Assembly: GCA_963774445.1 (NCBI GenBank)
Contig: CAVZFC010000035.1
Location: forward strand, 124,001 to 188,000
DNA length: 64,000 bases
Reading direction: 5' to 3'
Source of the DNA: CAVUQH01 sp963774445
GTDB taxonomy: Bacteria; Myxococcota_A; Polyangia; Haliangiales; Haliangiaceae
How positions within the stretch are numbered: position 1 is the first letter of the stretch; each line of letters begins with the position of its first letter. This document shows positions 16,083 through 24,322 of the stretch, piece after piece. The position numbers and the translations under genes are program-made. The notes beneath the pieces were generated by a model, which made no database searches, was not told the origin of the DNA, and worked only from the letters and a program-made list of their open reading frames with translations.

Positions 16083-18285
16083 CTACAGGTCGTTCGCCGT
16101 CAGGTAGCTGGCCTCGAACCGCGTGTCGTGGGGCGCCCCGGCTCCGTCGAAGCAGCGGACGGTGAGCGTGGTCCTGGTCGATCCGCGACCCCAGCCGCCG
16201 GACTTGCAGTAGCTGCCGTCCGCGCCGTAGGCCGTGACCAGCACGGTGTCTCGGCTGACCGGCGCGTCGTGCGGGATGTCGAGCTGGTAGACGCCGGTGG
16301 AGCTCCGCCGGAGTCCCAGGTTGCCGCCCAGGTCGTTGTTGGCGTACGACGCGGGTGGGGTGTAGCTGGCCGAGCTGGGCTGGCTGGCCCAGGCGTAGGC
16401 ACCCGCGTTGTCACCGCCGCTGCTACCCAGGCCGGGGATGCCGCGGACGGTGTAGCTCAGGTTGAACCGCGTGTCGGCCGGCTGACCGCTGGCGTTGGTG
16501 CAGCGGACCGTGACGTAGGTGCTGCCCAGGAGGGCGTACCAGCCGGCGGCCTCGCAGCGGTCGGCGTTCGAGCCGTAGGCAGTGACCAGCACGCTGGCGT
16601 TGGCGTCGGTGATGCCCGGCAGCTCGGCGGTGTAGCTGCCGGTGGCCGTCCGGCGGATCCGGTTGGCGGCGCCGCTGTCGTTGTACGAGTAGCCGGCTGT
16701 CGGGGCGTAGTCGGCCGTAGTCGGCGCGTTGGCCCACAGGTATGCGGTGGTGTCTCCGCCGCTGCTGGTGGTCTGCTCGCGGTAGAACAGGGCGTTGAAC
16801 CTCGAGTCGACCAGGCTGCCGTCGGCGCGGAAGCAGCGGACGTTGGCCAAAAGATCGCTGCCGCTGCTCCCCCATCCGGCGCTCTTGCAGTACGCGGCGT
16901 CGGAGCCGTAGGCGGTGACCTGCACGTTGCCGCCGCTGCCGGCCAGACCGGTGAACCTGACGGCGTAGCTGCCCGTCAACGACCGGGTCACGCGGTTGGT
17001 CGCGCCGGTGCTGTTGTACTGGTAGCCGGTTCGACGGGGTGTACGACGCGGTGGTGGTCTGGTTGGCCCAAACCCAGCCGTGCTCGCCCGAGCGCTGCGG
17101 GCCTGCCGATTCACCCACGGCGGTCGAGCCGACGAACCCGGCGCTGTCGACCACGGTGAGGTAGATCGGGTACGTCGCGCCGATCGGATCGGCGAGCCTC
17201 GCGCTGTTGCCCAGGAGATGGCCGTCGGCGTCGTACCAGTGGTACTCGGCCACGGGGCCGCCGTCGAACGCCCGGCTCCAGGACCCGTCGAACACCCAGC
17301 CGCACTCCGGAGCTCCGACGACGTCGCAGGAGACCCAGCGGGACGACACGGTGGCGGTCGGAGCGCCGTTGCCGAAGATGAAGACCAGGAAGACGCGGGC
17401 CTGCCCGTCGCCGAAGCTGAAGGTGCCCTCGATGGTCATGTAGCCGTGCGGCGCGGTGCCGCCGCCGGGCAGCGGTGTCGCAGAGGTGTAGAACTGACCA
17501 CCGGGGATCCCGACCGGCGCGCCGACGATGGCGCCGCGGTCGCCGTCGATCGCAGCCGACAGCTTGACAGAGGCGTCAGCGGCCGAGAACTTGTAGCTGT
17601 CGTCGGCGAGCTTCTGACCACGCCACGGTCCCCAATCGACCAGCTCGAGCTCGTCAACCGTCTTGCCGTGAAGGGTGAACGGATCGCCCCACAGCTGCAA
17701 CCCGTCGATCTGCATCGGACAATCGGCGCCGGGGCAGTCGCCGCCGGTCACGTAGATCTCACCGCTCAGCGCCGGTCGCGCCGTCTGTCCGTCGACCGTG
17801 AGCTCCACGTACGAGCGGCTGGTGTCGATGCTGCCGGCGTAGGTCGCCTGGGGGTTTTGCCAGCCGTGGAGCGGTTGTGCCGACGCGTCGAGCAGCGGGT
17901 GGGAGGTCGAGCTCACATCCTCGCAGGCGATACCCACCGTCGTCGGGCAGTTGTCGGTGCCGATCTGGGTCAAGCTCCCGCCGTCGATGGGACCGCACGA
18001 GACGCCCAGCCCGCCCCGCAGGGACAGGTCGGTGGCCGCTGCGTTGCACTCGAGGACCGCTTGCGTCAGCCCGGGATCGGCGGGGTTGTCGTAGCAGAAG
18101 TTCCAGGTCGCGATGGCTTCGGCGCCGGCCACGTCGCGGCAGCCGCAGGTCACCTGCCAGGTGTCGGCGTTGACGACCTCGCTGCCGCAGGTCGACGGCC
18201 AGACGCCGCCACACCCTGCGGTTGCGGCGAGGCCAGCGACCGCAGCCGCGGCCAGAGTTGCGTTTCGAACGGTCGTCATCGTCAT
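16083..18285 (-). CDS. Three-repeat secreted lipoprotein (frameshifted)
   Basis: An unrecognised secreted protein of 733 aa once repaired. The signal peptide ends around AATAGC. The first 420 residues are Cys-rich and beta-rich (GGCP-type pairs, GTFSFGDGQARVFLVF). Three repeats of about 100 aa follow, each with a W-A segment, GSY, VLVTAYGS, a Cys-x-x-x-GW motif and an R-F-N/E-A strand. The ATG at 18285 follows AAGGAAG. The reading frame breaks at about 17028 inside the first repeat. Removing one base from GTCGAACCGG (coding sense) joins the two frames and restores alignment of repeat 1 with repeats 2 and 3. No other damage is visible, so it is probably a functional gene or a recent or artefactual break. 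Confidence 0.7.
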
Positions 18286-18447
18286 TCTTCCTTCTGGTAA
18301 GAGGGGGATGAGCGACGACCGTAGGGGAGCCGGCGAACGCCAGCGATTCGCATGAACCGCCGGACGCACATCTCGGCGGCGAGCTTATCCGGGGGGGGCT
18401 CGCCCGCTGTCTCGACCGCGCGCGCGGCGCTGATCGAATCTCCCTGC

Positions 18448-19329
18448 TCATGCGGCCTCGGCCTCGGCGTAGTCGATCGACTTCGTCCGGGCCAGGGCGC
18501 GGAGGTTGCCCCAGAAGATCTCGGGTTCCTCGAAGTAGGTGAGGTGACCGCACCCGGGCAAGGCGATGAATCGGTTGTTGGGATAGATGTCGGCGAGCTT
18601 CTCCTGGGCCCACAGGGGAATGCAGCGGTCGTGCTCGCCGGCGATGATCAGGGTGGGGGCGGCGACGGCGCGGTAGCAGTCGGGGTGGCGGTCGATGTGG
18701 GCGAAGAAGGGGTCCTGCGCCTCGGTGAGGCGCGCCAGACTGCGCGTGTCGCGGCGGTAGTTTTGATAGAACTTGTCGCGCAGCTTGTCGATCTTGGTGT
18801 GGATGCGCTCGAGGAACGTCTCGCTGAACATCTTCTCGTACAGGTAGCGGGTGTACAGATCGAACATCGGCTCGCCCTGGTCGTAGAACGCCAGCGACAG
18901 CTCCTGGTACATCTGAAAGCTGTGGGTTCGAGTCAGCTGGATGCCCGATAGGGTCTGGGTGTGCAGGCGGTCGGGGTACAGGCGGCCGAAGTCGGCGGTG
19001 ACGAAGCCGCCGTAGGAGACACCCTGGGTGTGCACGCGGTCGATGCCCAGCTGGTCGAGGATGGCGGCCAGGTAGTCGCACAGGCGCGGGATCGATCGCG
19101 GCGCATCATCGCGGGTGGACTTGCCCTGGCCCGGGTAGTCGAACAGCAGTACGTCGAACTCCGGGTGCACGTGGGGCACGGACGTGTACCAGGACTCGGT
19201 GAGCATGCCGAGCCCGTTCAGGAACACGAACACCTCGCGCTCACCGTGGCCGAAGTAGTCCCAGTAGACGCGCACGCCGTCGCCGGCGAGCTCCTGGTAT
19301 CCGCTACGTGTGGGTTGTGGTCGGTTCAT
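18448..19329 (-). CDS. Alpha/beta-hydrolase
   Basis: A 293-aa alpha/beta-hydrolase with a complete triad: nucleophile Ser105 in GVSYGG, Asp234 in GEHD and His262 in GCGHL. An oxyanion-hole segment (FLNGLGM) lies at 36-42. The substrate is unknown; an acyl ester or thioester is plausible because the gene overlaps the acyl-CoA ligase gene by 4 nt (ATGA) and must be co-translated with it. The thiolase/DUF35 pair lies on the other side of the divergent promoter. There is no signal peptide, so it is cytoplasmic. Confidence 0.85.
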   Translation of the reverse strand: MNRPQPTRSGYQELAGDGVRVYWDYFGHGEREVFVFLNGLGMLTESWYTSVPHVHPEFDVLLFDYPGQGKSTRDDAPRSIPRLCDYLAAILDQLGIDRVHTQGVSYGGFVTADFGRLYPDRLHTQTLSGIQLTRTHSFQMYQELSLAFYDQGEPMFDLYTRYLYEKMFSETFLERIHTKIDKLRDKFYQNYRRDTRSLARLTEAQDPFFAHIDRHPDCYRAVAAPTLIIAGEHDRCIPLWAQEKLADIYPNNRFIALPGCGHLTYFEEPEIFWGNLRALARTKSIDYAEAEAA

Positions 19330-20909
19330 CGGGTGTACAGCTTCTGCAGCTCGGGTTTCTTGGGCTTGCCGAGGGCGGTTCGCGGGAAGTCGTCGGCGAA
19401 CACCACCCGCTTGGGGATCTTGAAGCGAGCGAGGCGTTCGCCGCAGAACTCGAGCAGGCTCTCCTCGGAGACCTGTTCGCGGGCAATCACCACCATCACG
19501 CCGACCTCACCCCAGCGTTCGTCGGGCTCGCCGATGAGCGCCGACTCGGCGACGTCGGGGTGGTCGTTGAAGACGGCCTCGACCTCGGCGGCGTAGACGT
19601 TTTCGCCGCCGCTGATGATCATCTCCTTCGCGCGCCCGGCGATGTAGTAGAAGCCGTCGGCGTCGCGGCGGGCGATGTCCCCGGTGTGGAACCAGCCGTC
19701 GCGAATCGCCGCGGCGGTGGCCTCGGGATTGCGCCAGTAGCCGCTGCAGACGTGGGGGCCGCGAAGGAGCAGCTCGCCGACGTCCCCATCGCCGAGCAGC
19801 CTCGCCTGGCTGTGGAACATCGGCTTGCCCACCGAACCCGACCTGGCGACGGACTCCTCGTTGGTCATGGCAAAACAGTTGGGGCCGACCTCGGTGAGGC
19901 CGTAGCCCTGGCGAAAGACGACGTGCTTCTCGTCGCGCCAGGCCTGCATGAGCGGCGCGGGGCAGGGGGCGCCGCCGGTGATGAAATATCGGAGGTGGTC
20001 GAAGTTTGCGGTCCGGTACTCGGGGCTGTCGCGCCACAGGCGAAAGATGGTGGGCACGCCCAGCACCACGGTGCAGCGCTCGCGCTCGATGGTCTGCAGA
20101 TCCGCGCCGCCGCTGAAGGTGCGGCCGAGGATCACCCGACCGCCGAGGTAGAGCACCGGGGTCAGAAACGCGAACAGGCCGCCGGCGTGGAACAGTGGCG
20201 TCAGCACCGGGGTGACGTCGGCCTCGCTGAGGCCGAAGCCCACGGCAGTGTTGATGCAGTTCCACAGCAGCTGGCGGTGGGGGATGACCGCGCCCTTGGG
20301 CCGACCCGTCGTGCCGCTGGTGTACATGATGCAGTGGGGCGTGTCGGCGTGGAGCTCCGGTTGCTCTGGCTCGGCGGCGCTGGCGTCGGCGGTCGCCTGG
20401 TTCCAGTCGAAACTGCCGTCGAGCTGCGCTCCCTCGACGGCGATGGCGTGGGCGATGCCGAGCTGGTCGCGCAGGGTGGCCGCGACGTCGGCGAGCTCCG
20501 GTCCGGCGACAATCGCCATCGGCCGGCAGTCATCGATGATGTGGGCGAGCTCGACCGGCGTGAGGCGCCAGTTCAGCGGCACCAGGATCGCGCCAATCTT
20601 GCCCACGGCGTAGAGCAGGTCCACGTACTCGACGCAGTTGTGGGCCAGGATCGCGACCCGGTCGCCCACGCCGACCCCGCACCGGTCGCGAAGCACGTGG
20701 GCGATGCGGTTGGCTCGCTGGTTGAGCGCGGCGTACGAGTAGCGCCGCCCGGTCGCCCGATCCAGCAGCGCCTCCCGGTCCGGCGTCAGCTCGGCGCGCG
20801 CCGAAAGCAGATGTCCCGCGTGCATGAGGCCGGCTCGAAGCAAGCTGCGTGCCCGCGCGGTTTGGTGCGGGCGAGCCGCCGCAGGGCGCTCGCCGTTGGC
20901 AGTTGCCAT
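19326..20909 (-). CDS. Long-chain fatty-acid/acyl-CoA ligase (AMP-binding)
   Basis: ANL-superfamily enzyme that activates a carboxylic acid through an acyl-adenylate to its CoA thioester. It shows the P-loop YTSGTTGRPKGAV, the GYGLTEVGPN adenylate-binding motif, the hinge GDIARRDADGF, the GGENVY segment, and the catalytic Lys in RTALGKPKK close to the C-terminus. The length of about 527 aa is normal. The start is uncertain: the ATG at 20909 has GGAG upstream, the ATG at 20825 gives the usual family N-terminus, and a TTG at 20924 is the longest option. It is co-transcribed with the hydrolase. The substrate is not evident; the neighbouring thiolase suggests beta-oxidation of fatty acids or a sterol side chain. 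Confidence 0.9.
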   Translation of the reverse strand: MATANGERPAAARPHQTARARSLLRAGLMHAGHLLSARAELTPDREALLDRATGRRYSYAALNQRANRIAHVLRDRCGVGVGDRVAILAHNCVEYVDLLYAVGKIGAILVPLNWRLTPVELAHIIDDCRPMAIVAGPELADVAATLRDQLGIAHAIAVEGAQLDGSFDWNQATADASAAEPEQPELHADTPHCIMYTSGTTGRPKGAVIPHRQLLWNCINTAVGFGLSEADVTPVLTPLFHAGGLFAFLTPVLYLGGRVILGRTFSGGADLQTIERERCTVVLGVPTIFRLWRDSPEYRTANFDHLRYFITGGAPCPAPLMQAWRDEKHVVFRQGYGLTEVGPNCFAMTNEESVARSGSVGKPMFHSQARLLGDGDVGELLLRGPHVCSGYWRNPEATAAAIRDGWFHTGDIARRDADGFYYIAGRAKEMIISGGENVYAAEVEAVFNDHPDVAESALIGEPDERWGEVGVMVVIAREQVSEESLLEFCGERLARFKIPKRVVFADDFPRTALGKPKKPELQKLYTR

Positions 20910-20927
20910 CGGGTGGCGCTCCAACGC

Positions 20928-20945
20928 TGTTGTCGGTTGCCAACA
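20928..20945. promoter_or_regulatory. Possible operator dyad in the divergent lipid-gene promoter
   Basis: TGTTG and CAACA form a perfect 5-bp dyad around an 8-bp spacer, in the region between the acyl-CoA ligase and thiolase genes. Its position, just upstream of the ligase start and about 70 bp before the thiolase, would suit a repressor controlling both directions. No regulator gene is adjacent. Confidence 0.3.
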
Positions 20946-21014
20946 GGCTCCCGCCGTGACGGGGCGTGGACCGGGCTTTTCGGCGTGTACGACTCTTGCA
21001 AGGGGGCCGTCGCC

Positions 21015-22280
21015 ATGACGACTCGCAAACTATCCCGCGGGGTCGCGGTGGTCGGCGCCGGCATGAGCGGCTTCGGCGCCTTTCCCGGCCTGAGCACACG
21101 CGACCTGTTCGTCAACGCCTTCCTCGACCTCGGTCGTTCGATCGATCGCGGCCTGGATCCCTCGATGATCGAAGCGTTCTACCTGGGCAACTTCAGCAGC
21201 TCCGCCTTCGAAGGTCAGGGCTTCACTGCGCCGCTCACGGCCGACGCCATCGGGCTCCTCCCCAGGCCCGCAACCCGGGTCGAGAACGCCTGTGCCAGCG
21301 GCGGCACCGCCGTGCGCGAGGCGATGATCGCCGTCGCCTCCGGCCTGTACGACGTGGTCCTCGCCGGCGGCATCGAGAAGCAGACCGATCTGCCGATCGC
21401 CCAGGTGACCGACGTCCTCGCGACCGCCAGCGACACCCGGTACGAGGGCCCGGCCGGGTTCACGTTTCCCGGCCTGTTCGGCACCCTGGCCACGGCGTAC
21501 ATGGACCGCTACGGCGCGACGCCGGAGGCATTCATGCGCGTGGCGATCAAGAACCACGAGAACGGCGCCGCCAACCCGCGCGCCCAGTTCGGCAAGCGCA
21601 TTCGCGACATCATGGCCGACAAGCGTGCCGCCGCCGAGCGCAAGGGGCGCGCCATCCCCGACTGGAGCGATGAGCTCGAGTTCCTCCGCGACGACCGCGC
21701 GAATCCAATGATTGCGTGGCCGCTGCGCCTGTTCGACTGTTCCCCGGTCTCCGACGGCGCCGCATGCGTGTTGGTCGTCGCCGAAGAGCTGGCGGCTCAG
21801 TTCACCGACGCGCCACTGCACCTCGCCGGCTATGGCCAGGCCACTGCCGGAGCGGTTCACGATCGCGCCGATCTGACCTCGCTGTCGGCGACCCGCGAGG
21901 CCGCCAGCCAGGCCTACAAGGTCGCCGGCGTCGGGCCCGGCGACATCGACCTGGCCGAGGTGCACGACTGCTTCACCATCGCCGAGGTCATGGCCAGCGA
22001 AGACCTGGGCTTCTTCGACGCCGGTCACGGATGGGCCGCAGCGACCGAAGGCGCCACCAGACGCGACGGATCCATACCGATCAACACCTCCGGCGGCCTC
22101 AAGTCCAAGGGGCATCCGGTCGGTGCCACCGGGGTCGCCCAGGTGGTCGAGGTGTGGAAGCAACTGCGCGGCGAGGCCGGGGACCGTCAGGTGCCGGGCA
22201 ACCCGTCGATCGGCCTGACGCACAACCTCGGCGGCTCGGGCCAGGTCTGCGTCGTGCACATCCTGGAGCGAAGGAGCTAG
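21015..22280 (+). CDS. Thiolase / acetyl-CoA acyltransferase (SCP-x-like)
   Basis: A 421-aa thiolase that cleaves a 3-ketoacyl-CoA or carries out retro-aldol cleavage, as SCP2-type enzymes do. The acylation Cys93 lies in NACASGG. The C-terminal catalytic region has EVHDCF, GGLKSKGHPVGATG and NLGGSGQ. The ATG at 21015 is preceded by AGGGGG. The next gene, starting 2 nt later, encodes a DUF35 protein. In archaea and actinobacteria thiolases of this kind work as a complex with DUF35 partners (e.g. HMG-CoA synthase/thiolase or Ltp2-ChsH2), so the two products likely form one complex. Confidence 0.92.
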   Translation: MTTRKLSRGVAVVGAGMSGFGAFPGLSTRDLFVNAFLDLGRSIDRGLDPSMIEAFYLGNFSSSAFEGQGFTAPLTADAIGLLPRPATRVENACASGGTAVREAMIAVASGLYDVVLAGGIEKQTDLPIAQVTDVLATASDTRYEGPAGFTFPGLFGTLATAYMDRYGATPEAFMRVAIKNHENGAANPRAQFGKRIRDIMADKRAAAERKGRAIPDWSDELEFLRDDRANPMIAWPLRLFDCSPVSDGAACVLVVAEELAAQFTDAPLHLAGYGQATAGAVHDRADLTSLSATREAASQAYKVAGVGPGDIDLAEVHDCFTIAEVMASEDLGFFDAGHGWAAATEGATRRDGSIPINTSGGLKSKGHPVGATGVAQVVEVWKQLRGEAGDRQVPGNPSIGLTHNLGGSGQVCVVHILERRS

Positions 22281-22282
22281 CC

Positions 22283-22741
22283 ATGAAGACGCCCGATACA
22301 ACCACCGACCTGCCGTTCAATGCGACCGGGTTCTACCGGCTCCTGGCGGACAAGAAGCTGATGGCGAGTCGCTCGCAGGGCAGCGGCATCAGCTACCTGC
22401 CTCCGCGGCCGTACTGCCCGGTGTCACGCGCTTCTGACATGCGCTGGGAACCGCTGTCGGGTCGAGGCACGGTGACTGCGTTCACGGTGATCAAGGTCCC
22501 CCCGAGCCACATGGTCGCCGCCGGCTATGGGCGCGACCGCCCGTACGCCTGCGGCGTGGTCGCCCTCGACGAGGGGCCCTCCATCAGCGCACAACTGTTC
22601 GGCTTCGACGTCGACAATCCCGATTCGATCGCCATCGGCACCGCGGTTCGCGCGGTCTTCTTCGAGCGGCAGGTCAACGGCGAGCCGCGCACGCTGCTCG
22701 GATTCGAGCTCATCAGCGACACTGCACCACCATCGAGGTGA
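22283..22741 (+). CDS. DUF35 OB-fold protein, thiolase partner
   Basis: A 152-aa protein of the OB-fold/zinc-ribbon (DUF35) family that bridges acyl-CoA enzymes. The OB part is clear (EPLSGRGTVTAFTVI, ACGVVALDEGPSISAQL). The N-terminal rubredoxin-like ribbon has decayed: only one Cys of the expected two CxxC pairs remains (PRPYCPVSRASD), so it probably does not bind zinc. An AAGGAG site precedes the ATG. It is coupled to the thiolase gene by a 2-nt gap. Confidence 0.85.
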   Translation: MKTPDTTTDLPFNATGFYRLLADKKLMASRSQGSGISYLPPRPYCPVSRASDMRWEPLSGRGTVTAFTVIKVPPSHMVAAGYGRDRPYACGVVALDEGPSISAQLFGFDVDNPDSIAIGTAVRAVFFERQVNGEPRTLLGFELISDTAPPSR

Positions 22742-22935
22742 CCGGCGGCCGAGCCCCGGTACAGGGCGCCGGCGATCGGCTGGACCGAGGGCGTACCAGA
22801 GGGGGCTGCGCGGTGCACCAGTGGTCCAGCTCGGTCCAGCCCGTGTGGCGTGAGACCAGCAGAAAGCCGCGGCTCCCCGCGCCCGCCGGGATGGCCCGGT
22901 GGGTGCAAGCGGACGAGCCCGACCGGAGGATCATC

Positions 22936-24126
22936 ATGACAAACACTCGCTCGCTCCGCCTCGGACTCCCGCTTCTCGCTCTCGCCTCGCTCGCGTCGTG
23001 TGTCGCCGACGAAGACGAGGCCCCCATCGGCACGGCCGAGGCCGCCTCGATCAGCACCACCGAGCTCGACGTCGGCTACGGCCTGCATCGCTATCAGGAG
23101 AAGACCTGTGGCACCCGCTGCGCCCGATGGTCCGACGAGGACACCGTCGGCGGCACGCACATCTGCCTGCGCTGGGAACCCGACTGCGGCGGCGGCTCCA
23201 CGTATGTCGGGCTGTTCGCCAGGGCTGCCGACCTGGGCACGACGCGACAGTTCCCTGCGGTGCGCGACGGCGCGGGTGACGGCTGCGGCCCCTGGGCCGC
23301 CGCCAACGTGCTCAGCTTCTACGGCCTCGACCTGTCGATCGACATCGTCGGCGGAGCGATCTCGACCTATCACTTCCCGTTCACCAATCAGATCGGCACC
23401 TTGCCCGGAAGCCTGGCCGACGGCCTGCATTCGCTGCTCGACGAGTACGGCGATGGTGATTTCGACGTCGTGATGTACCACCACATGACCGCTGAGGGGA
23501 TCAAGTCGGCGCTCGCGGCCGGGGCTCCGGTGATCATCCTGGCCGAGGGCGGCACGCACTACCTGGTCGCCACCGGCTACTGGAGCCCGCCCGACTTCGG
23601 CGGCACCTTCGTCGTGCTCGACAACGGGCGCAGCAAGTGGATGGACGCCGCGGATCTCCAGCTCGACTTCTCCCCCGAAATTCCCGGCACCTCCTACCAG
23701 TCCGGGACCATCATCACCGTCCGCCACAGCAACCCCGTCTGCGAGTGCAAACCCGGCGACCGGCGTGCGTGTGGCACGTCCGGCGACGAGCAGTATTGCG
23801 ACTCGTCGTCGTGTACCTGGAGCGGCTGTGAAGTGCCGAATCCGCCGACGATCACCCTCGAGCACATAGGCTGCTGGCGCGGCACCAACACCTTCTCCGC
23901 GCTCGTCGCCCCGACTGGCGCTGTCAACGTGACCCGGTTCGACGAGCAGGTGCACGTCGGCAGCAGCAGCTGGACCGCGCTCACCTCCAACACCATCCAC
24001 GCCTCCGGCGGCCAGAGCGTGTCGGTGCGGGCCGCCGCATGCAACGGCTTCGGTTGCAGCAGCTACGCGTCGAAAACGGTACCGGGCCCCGCCTGCAGCA
24101 CCGGCGGCGGCGTCGTTGCCAAGTAG
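22936..24126 (+). CDS. C39-like papain-fold lipoprotein
   Basis: A 396-aa lipoprotein with the lipidated Cys at 22 (SLASC). Residues 110-235 look like a papain-like C39_2 domain: candidate nucleophile Cys117 in GDGCGPWAAANVL, His208 in GGTHYLV and Asp229 in VVLDN. After that comes a Cys-rich segment (CECKPGDRRAC, CDSSSC) typical of exported myxobacterial proteins, then a beta-sandwich tail. The ATG at 22936 has GGAGGA 5 nt upstream. It probably cleaves peptides at the cell surface; the substrate is unknown. The 194 bp before the gene show no other feature. Confidence 0.75.
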   Translation: MTNTRSLRLGLPLLALASLASCVADEDEAPIGTAEAASISTTELDVGYGLHRYQEKTCGTRCARWSDEDTVGGTHICLRWEPDCGGGSTYVGLFARAADLGTTRQFPAVRDGAGDGCGPWAAANVLSFYGLDLSIDIVGGAISTYHFPFTNQIGTLPGSLADGLHSLLDEYGDGDFDVVMYHHMTAEGIKSALAAGAPVIILAEGGTHYLVATGYWSPPDFGGTFVVLDNGRSKWMDAADLQLDFSPEIPGTSYQSGTIITVRHSNPVCECKPGDRRACGTSGDEQYCDSSSCTWSGCEVPNPPTITLEHIGCWRGTNTFSALVAPTGAVNVTRFDEQVHVGSSSWTALTSNTIHASGGQSVSVRAAACNGFGCSSYASKTVPGPACSTGGGVVAK

Positions 24127-24322
24127 AGCGGACCTGGACTCTTCAGTTTCGACGCGCTGATCGATCCGGATCGCACGCCGCACCGCATGATGGTCGGCGC
24201 GGCAGCGATGAGCGGTCGTCGTGCAGGCACAACGAGCGCCTGAGCTGCCAGACCGCGACAGGCACGACGCCTCGCGCATCGGGCCCGAGTGAGCGATACT
24301 GCGCGCGCGCCCGGAGGCCCCC

